64,000 bases of DNA. Source: Vibrio sp. 10N.286.49.B1 (GTDB lineage Bacteria > Pseudomonadota > Gammaproteobacteria > Enterobacterales > Vibrionaceae). The notes under the pieces are model-generated. The model saw only the letters and a program-made list of their open reading frames with translations, was not told the DNA's origin and did not search any database. Positions 46,774 through 56,557 of the stretch are shown one piece after another (position 1 is the stretch's first letter; every line of letters begins with the position of its first letter). Location: contig NZ_MCUW01000010.1 in NCBI RefSeq assembly GCF_002873335.1, forward strand, positions 266,420-330,419, in the 5' to 3' direction. The position numbers and the translations under genes were made by a program.

Positions 46774-49143
46774 TTAGTCTATTTTCCACATTTCAGGCCA
46801 ATATCGATAAACGCCATGTCCGTGTTTTTCCAACCTTTTTTTTGCTTGTGCCAAATACGCTAGACTTTGTGCTTTTGCTTTTTCTTGGTCTCCAATGAGT
46901 AATGTATATAAATTCGTCGCGACGACATTACCGTTTTGTTCTCGAATGATACATTCGATGTCAAATGTGCCATCCGCATCACCTGGTATTAGCCAGCTTA
47001 CCTTGCTAATAGATTCTGACGAATCGGGTTTTACCGAAATTTGTACTTGGTCTTTTCTACCTGTCGGTTGCCCTTGATACATGACTTGCCATTCCAAAAT
47101 TAAATCGCGATGCTCATGTTGATAGTCATTGACAATCCAGAGTTCTGCATTAAATTCCTCTCCAGACTTCCAGCGTCTTTTATGAAATGCAAGGCTTGGT
47201 AATAAAGGTTGATAGGCGCGTTTTAAGTAGCCAAATGAGCGTTTTTTTTCACCATAATAATCGACCACCCCCCATTTTATATCGGGAACATGGGTGATGA
47301 AGTGGCAAATGGCAACGCCGCTCATTTTTGGTTTACGTCGGCGATAGGTCTCTAATGCATATTGAATGACGGTTCCTTGAGCAATTTGTGTCGCTTCAAC
47401 AAATTGTTCAAGCGAGTCTATTCTGTAGTCGTTAAAGACTTCAAAGTTTAGGTTTTTTAGAATATCAATATCCGCCCAATGGTAAGCCCAACTTGGTCCC
47501 ATTGGCCAAAGTTCATCTTCAGGTATAAATCGCTTTAAGCTTTCCACATTTGGGGCTGATGCGGCCGTCAATTCAGGAATGATCGCACAATCAAGCGAAG
47601 GGTAATACTCTTCCATGAATTCGGCTCCTCCTTGATAATAGTGTTCATTAGCGTGAATCGATTCTTTAGGTTTAAATCCCATATTAATCGCGGATTCCGA
47701 GCTTAATGGAGACGCCAGTCCATAAGGTACTGCAGTGGCAGAATTGACAATTTTTCCAATTCGCTCCATTAGCATTTTGTTGCCACTTTTTTCATGCGCA
47801 CCGGAGAAAAAAACTTCCTCCCCACCCATCCAAAAAATTTGTGACGGGTGATTTCTACGTTGCTTCACGGTTTCGAGACATTCGTGTAGGACGCCTTGAA
47901 CAAAGTCTTCGTCTTTAGGATAAGCTTGAGTCGCTAATGTGAAGTTGGTCCATACTGTAATGCCTAATTCATCACAAAGTTTATAGAATTCAGGAACCTC
48001 TGGCGGGTGCCAACCGAAGATTCGTAAGTTGTTAATATTGGCTTCTTTGACGAGGTTTAAACGATGTTGGTATTTTTCATCATTATTACGCCCGTAGAAA
48101 AATGAAGGCTGTCCGCCCCAACAAGCCGAACGTAGAAAGTGGCGTTTACCGTTAATTTTGAATGTCCATGGGAACTCAGCTTCTTCTTCCGTGAAACCAG
48201 GGTTCATCTCCATAGATACTTCTCTAAGGCCAATCGTTTCCGTGTAGGTGTCTAATGTGGACGTTTTTTCGGATAATAGCGACACATCCAGTTTATACAG
48301 ATTGGGCTTTCCCATGTCCCATGGCCACCATAGCTGCGCATCTTTGACAACTATTTTTGTTTGGATAGTTGTCTCACCGGGAGGTGCCAATACTGATAAT
48401 TGATGGGATGTTGTGGTTGTTTCGCAGTTTTTGCCGTTTAGTATCGCGGCAAGGCAAATTGACTTAGATTCCTGATTGCTGTTATTCACCACCACCTCTA
48501 AATGCAAAATTGCGGTATTGTCATCTTGCAAAGTGACATCCGTGCATATTTCTTTTATACGGGTGGGATCGCTTGCTTCTATCTTGACTGGCTGCCATAT
48601 TCCAAAAGGAACCAATCCAGAGAAGTAATCTCCGGAAAAATTCACTTTCTTGCCACCGCAATTACGATAGTTTTTAGGCGGAGGATTTAATTTCACCATC
48701 AGGTTGTTTGAGCCGTCTTTCCAATCTTCGTAACTGACAATATCGGTAATATCAAAATAAAAAGAAGAGAACATGCCTTCGTGGCTGCCTAGGAATTGCC
48801 CATTAAGCCAAACTTCACAACTGTAATCGACCCCTTCAAAAATAAGACGTATTTGTTGGCCTTTCATCGCAGGGTCTATTGCAAAACGCCTTTGATACCA
48901 CCATTCGTACTCTTGAACCCATTTTGCTCGATGCATATTTCGACCAAAATTAGGATCGTCGAGCTCTCCTACTCGATAAAGGTCGGTATAAACATCGCCG
49001 GGTACGGCTGCAAAGTTCCAGCTAAACGTCGTGCCTTGGTATTCGGCAGGCAACAGATGTAACCCTTCTATTTTTCCTTGTCCGGGCCGCATTCGTTCCA
49101 TTTGCCATCGACATCCACTTAGATCTTGAATCTGTCTCGTCAT
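46774..49143 (-). CDS. GH2 glycoside hydrolase, beta-mannosidase-like
   Basis: The 789-residue protein has the GH2 order: sugar-binding jelly roll (RRFAIDPAMKGQQIRLIFEG, CEVWLNGQFLGSHEGMFSSF), Ig-like domain, and the catalytic barrel. The acid/base lies in FWMGGEEVFF (Glu442/443) where most family members have a GNE or GNNE motif, and the nucleophile is likely Glu524 in AIIPELTAAS. It has no signal peptide and is cytoplasmic. In this context it may act on galactose- or AHG-containing oligosaccharides rather than mannosides. RBS AAAGGAC is before ATG 49143. Confidence 0.85.
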   Translation of the reverse strand: MTRQIQDLSGCRWQMERMRPGQGKIEGLHLLPAEYQGTTFSWNFAAVPGDVYTDLYRVGELDDPNFGRNMHRAKWVQEYEWWYQRRFAIDPAMKGQQIRLIFEGVDYSCEVWLNGQFLGSHEGMFSSFYFDITDIVSYEDWKDGSNNLMVKLNPPPKNYRNCGGKKVNFSGDYFSGLVPFGIWQPVKIEASDPTRIKEICTDVTLQDDNTAILHLEVVVNNSNQESKSICLAAILNGKNCETTTTSHQLSVLAPPGETTIQTKIVVKDAQLWWPWDMGKPNLYKLDVSLLSEKTSTLDTYTETIGLREVSMEMNPGFTEEEAEFPWTFKINGKRHFLRSACWGGQPSFFYGRNNDEKYQHRLNLVKEANINNLRIFGWHPPEVPEFYKLCDELGITVWTNFTLATQAYPKDEDFVQGVLHECLETVKQRRNHPSQIFWMGGEEVFFSGAHEKSGNKMLMERIGKIVNSATAVPYGLASPLSSESAINMGFKPKESIHANEHYYQGGAEFMEEYYPSLDCAIIPELTAASAPNVESLKRFIPEDELWPMGPSWAYHWADIDILKNLNFEVFNDYRIDSLEQFVEATQIAQGTVIQYALETYRRRKPKMSGVAICHFITHVPDIKWGVVDYYGEKKRSFGYLKRAYQPLLPSLAFHKRRWKSGEEFNAELWIVNDYQHEHRDLILEWQVMYQGQPTGRKDQVQISVKPDSSESISKVSWLIPGDADGTFDIECIIREQNGNVVATNLYTLLIGDQEKAKAQSLAYLAQAKKRLEKHGHGVYRYWPEMWKID

Positions 49144-49496
49144 TGTATTGTCCTTTGTATATGAATATTAAATTCAAGTATAAATGTAAAGGTTGATGAG
49201 TATAGTTTTTTTTGGTTAATATGTGAGTGAGATTTAGGAAATTGATTAACAACTCTAATTGGGCATGAATTGACTTGTTTAATGAGTAGAGTAGGGGTGA
49301 TGAGCGAGCCTCTGGTTTTACGCGACAGGGTCTGTGTGATGGTAACGTGGAGAATATTAAAGCAAGCTAATACAGATAAAAAGCGAGAAGTAAAGCGGAA
49401 CAGTTGACTGCTTAAGGATGCGCATACGGCTTGCCAAGGAAGGTTTTAAATGGCGTGCTGCATCCTGCTGTCGGATTTATAAGTCATTACTTGTAG
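49144..49496. promoter_or_regulatory. Upstream region of the GH2 (beta-mannosidase-like) gene
   Basis: TTTTGGTTAATATG (49209-49222) is an operator-like site about 70 bases before the start codon. No gene is supported in the rest of the 353 bases. Confidence 0.45.
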
Positions 49497-49787
49497 TTAT
49501 AACTTTTGATATTGCGAGCAGATTCGACCGTAATTGTCATCGATATACTTTTGCCTTAAAACTGGGGGGATGTCACAGTATTCTTCGCGCCCTAAATTAT
49601 ACCCTTCTTTGTATGCCTCTCTATTAACGCCTGAGAGTGCGTTGAATTGTTCACTGGATATCGGATAGAGCCCATCAATTGATTGTCCGTATCCATACTG
49701 TTTCCATGTATCGCCATTAGCTGCCATATCAGGAGATGCTGAGCATCCTCCTAGAATCAAAGCAGCCAGTATCCATGTTAATCTCAT
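49497..49787 (-). CDS. Small lipoprotein, DUF2799-like
   Basis: ATG 49787 (MRLTWILAALILGGCSA) is chosen over 49814 because AGAGGA is 8 bases upstream and it gives a perfect lipoprotein signal with lipobox LGGC. The 96-residue protein resembles DUF2799 lipoproteins of gammaproteobacteria, with W-x-Q-x-GYGQSIDG, YKEGYNLGREEYC and a CPP-type segment. It is an envelope protein of unknown function. It lies between the two GH2 genes, in the same direction as both, but with long gaps on either side, so it may be unrelated to agar use. Confidence 0.75.
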   Translation of the reverse strand: MRLTWILAALILGGCSASPDMAANGDTWKQYGYGQSIDGLYPISSEQFNALSGVNREAYKEGYNLGREEYCDIPPVLRQKYIDDNYGRICSQYQKL

Positions 49788-50212
49788 AGTGTTAATCCTC
49801 TGGTAGTCATCCACCCAATGTTGGAGGTGTAAACCATGAAAGATTCAGCATTATAATATTAATGCCCCTGAATCTTGATGATTTTTCTTTGGGCAATAAA
49901 AGTATTACTTAATAAATAAATAAATCAAGTTGTTGATTAATAGTAACTTTTTATCTAATACTGATGCGCCAATAATGGTGATGGTGCAGACGAATTAGTC
50001 CAATTCATTCAACTATCAATTGAAAAGGAAAACCATTTACAACTAATCACACCGTCATGTCGGGGAAAAGAATTCATGGATGTGGAAGTAATTAACCATG
50101 AATTCATAGTGTTGATGAAGTCCGGAAAAATTGGTAAATAAATCCGCTCACTCTAGCGTGTGCACTTTTAACTTTTCCGCCTTCCATTTTTCGAAGGATG
50201 TGTGTTGTAGTG
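49788..50212. other. Intergenic region without recognised features
   Basis: About 425 bases. It must hold the promoter of the lipoprotein gene at 49497-49787. No operator-like site, hairpin terminator or gene was recognised. Confidence 0.4.
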
Positions 50213-52639
50213 TTAAGAATGGTAAGTAAAGCGTCCAAGGTGTGGATGTAAAATAGAGAAAGAATAACCTGCGTTTTGGTTTTTGATACGTACCATTAGC
50301 AAGGTTTTGCCTTGATAGGTGTGACATTGTTTCTGGGTAAAGCAGTTGGCGGTATTGATATTACCATTGTCACTGCCTATCCAATCGAGATTATACATGT
50401 CATCGAGGATAAAACTTGTGTCTTGGTGTGTGATAGGATTATTGTTTTCGTCGAGTATTGAGATAACAAACTGCTTCACTTCATCGTTGTCTGAAACGGC
50501 TTCTTCAGTGATTTTTATTAAATATGCTTGCTGTGTGGTGGCAATGACATCGATGCATTCAGAGCGGTCATCTATTAGACCTCGCGCTTGAATGGAGCCG
50601 GCAGTGAACGGTACAGCCCAACGCATTATGTGATCATTTTGACTTGTTAAATGCCGAACACCGTAAGTTATCTCGTTGATCCATAATTCAACGCTAGGAC
50701 AATTAGAAATGACTTCAACAATGATCCAATCGCCGTTTTCATAATTCCAATGTTGCTCTACGTCATGCCATGACCATAGTCGTTGTTCCCACGCATGCGG
50801 GTCTTTTTCAAAGGCTAAATAATTCGCTTTATTGATGTTTAGATTGCTGCTGCTAGCTGGATGAGTGTAGATTTTTGTGATCGGAGTTTCTGTCCACAGA
50901 GATTGAAACAAGAAATAACTCGGTTTTTTAAATCCTGCGGTATCTAACAATCCGCTGTTGGTGATCTTCGTTGGCCATTGATTGTGTGATTCTCCTAGGT
51001 AATTAATCCCAGTCCACAGAAAAAGCCCTGCGATAAATGGACGCTCAATCACTGCCTTCCATTCGTGCCATTGCGGTAAGCTTTCATTACCGATAATGGG
51101 AAGGTGAGGGTAGAGTTGGTGTCCATAGTCATAAATGACGCGTCGATAGCTGTACCCAATGACGTCAAGTGCGTCGGAATAACCAGAAAGGTAACTAACT
51201 GAGGGTAAGATACAATTGGCCGTCACGGGACGATGTGGGTCGAGTTTTTTCACCCATTGAGTAAGTTTTTGAGCGGTTTTTCCAATGTCATATCGCTGTT
51301 TTGGGAGTGATTTGAGTTGTTGTGCAATTTCTGACGGCGAGTTTGGTGGAAGGCTCCAAAAGTAATTGCCATCCCATTTTGCGTCAAAAAAGCCGGTTGC
51401 TTGGACATTTCTTGGATAGGTCCACTCAATTTCGTTGCCAATACTCCACATAAATATAGATGGGTGATTATGATGGCAAAGTAATGTGTTTGTAAGGTCT
51501 TTCTCTGCATCCTCTTGGAAGTACTCGTAAGAACCTCGAGAATAATAATCGGCGTGTTGTTCTCCCATATTGTGGCGTTTGTCTTTTGGGTAATCCCATT
51601 CGTCAAAAAATTCATCCTGGACTAGTAACCCAAGCTCGTCACAAAGATCCAAAAGGACTTTAGAGGCTGGATTATGAGCAATTCGAATGGCGTTAACGCC
51701 TCCACATTTTAGAATGGTTAATCTTCTTTGCCAGACTTCTCTCGGTACTGCGGCTCCGACAATCCCTCCGTCGTGGTGTAAACAGACACCTTGGATTTTC
51801 ATTGGTCGATTATTAAGGAAAAAGCCGTTCATGGTGTCAAAGTGAATACTTCTGACGCCGCAGCGCTCTTCGGTAATATCAACTAAAACATTGTCAATAT
51901 AGAGTTCGGTTACAACGGTATAAAAAAACGGAGTGTCTGTATCCCAAAGTTTTGGGTTTTTAATGGGCAAAATTAAGTGATATTTGTCGTTTATTTTCTC
52001 GACCTTAGTTTCATGTTGCGAGACAGAAAGGGCGCCTACTTTTTTTGATTCAACCACTTTGGAAACTAACCGCATGGTTTTATCTTGATGTCGCTCAGAA
52101 AACTCGATCTCAATATCTTGATGAATCTCGGCATAGCTGGGGGTTATCTTGGGTGTACTTAGTCTGTTCTGCCATAAACCGATATGAGTTTTATCGGTCA
52201 TGACAAGGTTCACATCGCGGTAAATACCGGATCCTGTGTACCAGCGACTGTCAACGAATCGAGTTCTGTCGACTTTAATCAGTAATTCATTTTCTTCTTC
52301 GAGGTGTCGTGTGATATCGATGATAAATGGAGAGTAGCCATAATGCTGAGTATGGAGATGAGTTCCATTTAACCATATTTGGGAATGATTATAGATACCA
52401 TCAAACACAAGAAATGCTTTTTTGTGCAGACGACTTATTGGGTTTGCAAACGGTTTTTTGTACCAACCGATGCCACCGGGAAGGTAACCGGTCGCGCCGT
52501 CTAATTCGGATGAAAAGGGAAAAGCAATACTCCAATCGTGAGGCAGTTTAATGGATTGCCAATCATCGGCAAAGAAATTGGGTGTGTCCTTTAATAGGAA
52601 TTGCCAATCAAGATTAAATAAAATGTTATTCCTTGGCAT
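50213..52639 (-). CDS. GH2 beta-galactosidase-like enzyme, candidate agarolytic beta-galactosidase
   Basis: The 808-residue protein has the GH2 layout: jelly roll starting with WQFLLKDTPNFFADDWQSIK and LPHDWSIAFPFS, YTGSGIYRDV, Ig-like domain, and barrel. Acid/base Glu403 lies in WSIGNEIEW and the nucleophile is likely Glu519 in IIGNESLPQ; GVNAIRIAHNPASKVLLDLC is the usual GH2 substrate-site segment. A C-terminal domain of about 200 residues follows (VELWINEITYGVRHL). No signal peptide, so cytoplasmic. In agarolytic vibrios a GH2 enzyme removes galactose from the non-reducing end of odd-numbered agaro-oligosaccharides, letting GH117 continue; this gene lies next to GH117 in the same direction (133 bases), supporting that role. 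Confidence 0.88.
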   Translation of the reverse strand: MPRNNILFNLDWQFLLKDTPNFFADDWQSIKLPHDWSIAFPFSSELDGATGYLPGGIGWYKKPFANPISRLHKKAFLVFDGIYNHSQIWLNGTHLHTQHYGYSPFIIDITRHLEEENELLIKVDRTRFVDSRWYTGSGIYRDVNLVMTDKTHIGLWQNRLSTPKITPSYAEIHQDIEIEFSERHQDKTMRLVSKVVESKKVGALSVSQHETKVEKINDKYHLILPIKNPKLWDTDTPFFYTVVTELYIDNVLVDITEERCGVRSIHFDTMNGFFLNNRPMKIQGVCLHHDGGIVGAAVPREVWQRRLTILKCGGVNAIRIAHNPASKVLLDLCDELGLLVQDEFFDEWDYPKDKRHNMGEQHADYYSRGSYEYFQEDAEKDLTNTLLCHHNHPSIFMWSIGNEIEWTYPRNVQATGFFDAKWDGNYFWSLPPNSPSEIAQQLKSLPKQRYDIGKTAQKLTQWVKKLDPHRPVTANCILPSVSYLSGYSDALDVIGYSYRRVIYDYGHQLYPHLPIIGNESLPQWHEWKAVIERPFIAGLFLWTGINYLGESHNQWPTKITNSGLLDTAGFKKPSYFLFQSLWTETPITKIYTHPASSSNLNINKANYLAFEKDPHAWEQRLWSWHDVEQHWNYENGDWIIVEVISNCPSVELWINEITYGVRHLTSQNDHIMRWAVPFTAGSIQARGLIDDRSECIDVIATTQQAYLIKITEEAVSDNDEVKQFVISILDENNNPITHQDTSFILDDMYNLDWIGSDNGNINTANCFTQKQCHTYQGKTLLMVRIKNQNAGYSFSILHPHLGRFTYHS

Positions 52640-52715
52640 TATACAAGCCCCATATCGTTATTCCTGTCACGCTATCGGATAACGTGATGAGACTTTGCGG
52701 TGAGTCTATTTCATG

Positions 52716-52748
52716 ACGTATCATCTCTAACGAGCAGAGATGATACGT
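52716..52748 (-). terminator. Hairpin between GH117 and GH2 genes
   Basis: ACGTATCATCTCT (52716-52728) pairs perfectly with AGAGATGATACGT (52736-52748), just past the end of the GH117 gene on the minus strand. It may end or attenuate transcription into the GH2 gene. Confidence 0.75.
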
Positions 52749-52772
52749 GGTGATTTCAAAATAGCGCCCCAA

Positions 52773-53855
52773 TTAGTTGCTGTTTTGGAAGGTGCCGATG
52801 TCCAGTACTTGTCGCTTGATACGGTATCGACAGATGAAGTTCCAGTTCCAAGATGGGTCATACTTATGACACAGCCCCCACTCTAAACCCGGTTCGAGCG
52901 TTGAGTCTGACTCTTCAGAGCGGAAGATACCCAATGCTTCGGGTGCTCCTTTTATGTAGGACATGATTTCGAAGTTTATGCCATCTTTTGCCCACTGAAT
53001 CGTATTCTTTTCAGGGCCGTCAGTCGTGATCAATGACGCGATGCCTCCGTTGTAGTGCCACACTGCCACTTCATGACCACTATTGGATATCGGATTGTAC
53101 TCAGATTTGATGTATGGACCTAGGATATGGTCAGCAATGGCTACACCATGCTTGATCTCACGACCCCCCATGTTCATTTCCTCGCCCATTGTTTCACCCT
53201 TGTAATAAAGGTAGAACTTATTGTCGAAGAACATTAAGCATGGATCGTGGACTTTATGGCTATCAAAGCTGCCTTTTGATTTCACGATAAATCGATTGTC
53301 TTCTTCACCACTCCACTCGCCGTCTTTCGAAGGGCTTAAAATAGGTGCTTCGGTTTTGGTCCAAGGTCCAAATGGGCTGTCTGCCCATGCCATTGCGATT
53401 TCTTCATATTGGCGGTTGGTGTAAGGCGACCTAACCGTTTGGTAAACAAGGTAATACCGGCCTTCATGGGCAAGGACTTCCGGTGTAAAGACGGCACGAT
53501 CATCATATTTGCCGGGTGAGCCGGCTTGAATCGCGGGTCCTTCTTCCTTCCAGGTGATGCCATCTTCGGAGCTAGCATGCCATACCTCGGTAAGATCCCA
53601 GGGGAACACTTTATCGTTGATATCGCCGGTAAATCCGAGTGTTTCACCTTCCCCTTTCGTGTACCAACAATGGTAGGTATTGTCGACTTGAATGACCGCT
53701 GTTGGATCTCTTCTAATGACACCGTCTTCGAACTCGAAATCGCCTTTGAGATCGATGACATCGAACTCAACCATCCACTCTGAGCCTTTTTTATCATAAC
53801 CCAACTCGATCGCACGACGGCTAGCGAGGCTGAGTTTTTCCCCTGATTTGTCCAT
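52773..53855 (-). CDS. GH117 alpha-1,3-L-neoagarobiose hydrolase (3,6-anhydro-L-galactosidase)
   Basis: ATG 53855 ([19 protein letters not shown]) is chosen because AGAGGT lies 5 bases before it; the longer reading from 53960 adds an unlikely 35-residue leader. The 360-residue protein has the GH117 five-bladed beta-propeller. Seen are the N-terminal [11 protein letters not shown] helix used for dimer swapping, IRRDPTAVI (Asp50), [27 protein letters not shown] and [12 protein letters not shown], which carry the known acidic and His active-site residues. It splits neoagarobiose into 3,6-anhydro-L-galactose and galactose, linking the agarases to the AHG pathway. No signal peptide; cytoplasmic. 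A C-terminal FICRYRI segment closes the fold. Confidence 0.93.
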   Translation of the reverse strand: MDKSGEKLSLASRRAIELGYDKKGSEWMVEFDVIDLKGDFEFEDGVIRRDPTAVIQVDNTYHCWYTKGEGETLGFTGDINDKVFPWDLTEVWHASSEDGITWKEEGPAIQAGSPGKYDDRAVFTPEVLAHEGRYYLVYQTVRSPYTNRQYEEIAMAWADSPFGPWTKTEAPILSPSKDGEWSGEEDNRFIVKSKGSFDSHKVHDPCLMFFDNKFYLYYKGETMGEEMNMGGREIKHGVAIADHILGPYIKSEYNPISNSGHEVAVWHYNGGIASLITTDGPEKNTIQWAKDGINFEIMSYIKGAPEALGIFRSEESDSTLEPGLEWGLCHKYDPSWNWNFICRYRIKRQVLDIGTFQNSN

Positions 53856-54312
53856 ATCTACCTCTGAGAATAATATTGAATCTTCGGCAAAGGTAAACCA
53901 GTTTTTAGTTTGGTGCAATATGTAGTAAGCAAGAGAGACAAGCAGCGTGACAAGGCGCACGTAATTTTCACTAACGGACAGTAATCGCGACTATAGTACG
54001 CGTTTATTGGTATGTAGGTCGTTGTTGGCCTAATTTTTCGGCATGCATAATGATTAGAAGCCGCTTCAATTACAATAATAAGAGCGCAAATAAGTACAAT
54101 AACAAGCATATTACGAACATAAATCGTACAATTGGTTGTCCAGTTGGGGTGGTTTGGTGAGCCATGTGATTGTGATCACTGAAATTCATCAAACTATCAA
54201 TTATAAATAAAGCTCATTGGTTAACCATGGTGTCATTTGCACCGTTGATATGATGATACACACGGCTTGTTAGTGAATAACACGATTTAATACAAGGTTT
54301 TAAGAGGCATAT
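53856..54312. promoter_or_regulatory. Divergent promoter region between GH117 and LDH2-family gene
   Basis: ACAATTGGTTGTCCAGTTGG (54128-54147) and TCATTGGTTAACCATGGT (54214-54231) are strong matches to the shared operator palindrome. No gene is supported in this 457-base stretch. Confidence 0.6.
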
Positions 54313-55320
54313 ATGACAACAGTTAGGGTGAAGGAAGAAGTGCTGAGAAACATGGCGACTCAAAAGCTTGTAGAAGCAGGGTTTTCAGTACTCGATGCGG
54401 AGTGTGTGGCTGATGTATTGATATACGCTGACCTAACGGGCGTTCATTCTCACGGTGTTATGCGCGTCGAACATTACTGTCAGCGAGTTTTGGCTGGTGG
54501 CCTGAATGCTGCTACTGAACATCGTTTCGAGCCCATATCACCTTCTGTTGGAATATTAGATGCTGATGATGGTTTGGGGCATCCTGCTCTTGTCGCGGCA
54601 ACGAAACATGCTATTGAAATGGCAAGTGATACTGGACTTGGATTTGTCAGTATTAAGAAAGCGTCTCACTGTGGTGCACTTTCTTATTTTATGAACATGG
54701 CAACTGAATCTGGGATGATCGGCATAGGTATGACGCAAACCGATGCTTGCATGGCTCCTCATGGTGGAGTCGGACGGTTCTTGGGAACAAACCCAATCGC
54801 GTTTGGGTTTCCTGTCGAGGGAAGCCATCCAATGATTATCGATATGGCGACCAGTGCGACAGCGTTTGGTAAGTTGCTACATGCAAAAGAAACGGGCGAT
54901 CAAATTCCGCTAGGCGTTGCCATCGATGCCGATGGCAACGAAACGACCGATCCACATAAAGTGGAGAATTTACTACCTTTTGGTGGCCATAAGGGTTCCG
55001 GTATTGCATTGGCGATCGATGCGCTGACTGGAATTTTGATGGGAGCCAATTACGGTAACAACATCATTGGAATGTACAGCGATTACGACAAAATGCGCGA
55101 GTTAGCAAGTCTGGTAATTGTAATAAACCCTGAAAGGTTGGGTACACCGTTGTTTGCTCGCTCTATGACGACAATGGTATGTGAACTAAGAGAAGTAACA
55201 CCTGCGCCAGGTGTGGAAAAAGTGCTTGCGCCAAATGATCCTCAAATGGATTACAAATCAGATTGTTTAGAGAAAGGAGTTCCTGTCGCACGGGGGGTAT
55301 ACGAGTTTTTGACTAGCTAG
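54313..55320 (+). CDS. LDH2/malate-dehydrogenase-family (AllD-like) oxidoreductase, copy 2
   Basis: The 335-residue protein is a close paralogue of the one at 44781-45788 and has exactly the same length. The same motifs are present: DLTGVHSHGVMRVEHYCQRV, IKKASHCGALSYFMNMA, TNPIAFGFPVEGS, IIDMATSATAFGKLLHA and GGHKGSGIALAIDALTGILMG. It is NAD(P)-dependent and cytoplasmic; the substrate is unknown. It stands alone with its own operator region and terminator, divergent from GH117. The RBS AAGAGG precedes ATG 54313. The two copies probably arose by duplication within the locus. Confidence 0.85.
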   Translation: MTTVRVKEEVLRNMATQKLVEAGFSVLDAECVADVLIYADLTGVHSHGVMRVEHYCQRVLAGGLNAATEHRFEPISPSVGILDADDGLGHPALVAATKHAIEMASDTGLGFVSIKKASHCGALSYFMNMATESGMIGIGMTQTDACMAPHGGVGRFLGTNPIAFGFPVEGSHPMIIDMATSATAFGKLLHAKETGDQIPLGVAIDADGNETTDPHKVENLLPFGGHKGSGIALAIDALTGILMGANYGNNIIGMYSDYDKMRELASLVIVINPERLGTPLFARSMTTMVCELREVTPAPGVEKVLAPNDPQMDYKSDCLEKGVPVARGVYEFLTS

Positions 55321-55341
55321 AATTCGTTATTATTTGCGACA

Positions 55342-55376
55342 AGGCGAGCTTTGGTGATCACTGCTCGCCTTTTTTT
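55342..55376 (+). terminator. Terminator of LDH2-family gene 2
   Basis: AGGCGAGC (55342-55349) pairs with GCTCGCCT (55363-55370), followed by a run of T. Confidence 0.88.
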
Positions 55377-55478
55377 GTTTGAAAATAATGCTATATTTCT
55401 TTTTGTAACCATTCCGTAAAATATAAGTATTCCGATTTAGAGTTCTTCCGTATAAACTAAACCAAATGGAGAACGCTG

Positions 55479-56240
55479 ATGAAAAAATGACGCTATACAG
55501 AATCGTAGATTGTTAAGATCTTGAAGGAAGTTGAAGCTGGCAGAAAAGTATCCGATGTCTGTTGAGAATGCGGCATTTCAGAAGCTAGAAACTATCATTG
55601 GAAATCCAAATACGGTGGTATGAATAGCTTAGACATCAAGCGATTGAAAAAAAGTTGTAAAGCCATCGATTTGCCGTGCATTAGTTGATTACGTGACAAA
55701 AGCGCACAACATCAGCCTATACAGAGTTTGCCTAGTTGCTGGCATTAGTGACTCAGTTTATCGATATCAATCTGATCTTCATTGATACGATAAGATCATG
55801 AGGCACTTCAAAAAGCGGTGAACGTTACTCCGTTTATGGATTTAGTAAGTTAAAACGCTGGGGTTACACGTGGAATCACAAGCGTGTCCATCGCGTATAT
55901 TGGTTCTTAAAGCTGAATATGTGACGACATGGTGAAGCGATTATCGACTCGTAATTCACGTCCTTGCTCACGCGCTGTAGAAATTGACTTGAGTCTACCA
56001 ACAACACGTGTAATTCGAGTACTTGATCGAGTTGTCGCATGGCGCGGATATCCACACAAAATCCACTCAGAACGGATATATTGAATGTTCTAACCGAACT
56101 TACTGTGATGCAGCTCTGAACATGTATCTGTTTAATACGCTGAATGAAGTACGCGAACTAACGGAAACTGGGTCAAAGAATATAACCATGAGCTGTCACA
56201 TGACTCATTAGGAGATTTAATCCCTTGGGAATATTTTGCC
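55479..56240 (+). pseudogene. IS3-family (IS407-like) insertion-sequence remnant
   Basis: Starting at ATG 55479 a frameshift after the first lysines is followed by YTESQIVKILKEVEAGRKVS and ASYYHWKSKYGGMNSLDIKR, an IS3-family OrfA of the IS407 type. OrfB pieces follow in several frames: SVYGFSKLKRWGYTWNHKRVH, TQNGYIECSNRTY and NTLNEVRELTE near 56150. Stops and deletions are frequent. The catalytic domain is incomplete. Confidence 0.75.
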
Positions 56241-56557
56241 AAATCACGACATAGGAAAAGCTCTAATTTCCGAGTGACACTTAAAAAGGGCTGTTTACAT
56301 ATTTGCACTTGTTTACTCTGCCTTATCATATTGGCGTACACTACGTTAAAATAGCCTTCGTATTTTATTTCACGTCTTTTTTCGTAAGATCCATTCTTAC
56401 ACTGTCTCTTTGGTTAACCAGATGGATTTAAATATCATCCAATGATGCAAAGTGTTACACCTGTCACTGTCTGCTCATCTATCACGCTGTAATATCACTA
56501 TTAGAAATTTTTAGGCATGTCAAAGTAATGACTGTTTAGGTATATAACGGAGTAAAT
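56241..56557. promoter_or_regulatory. Upstream region of the transporter operon
   Basis: CTTTGGTTAACCAGA (56408-56422) is an operator-like site. The RBS GGAG precedes ATG 56558. No gene is supported. Confidence 0.5.
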
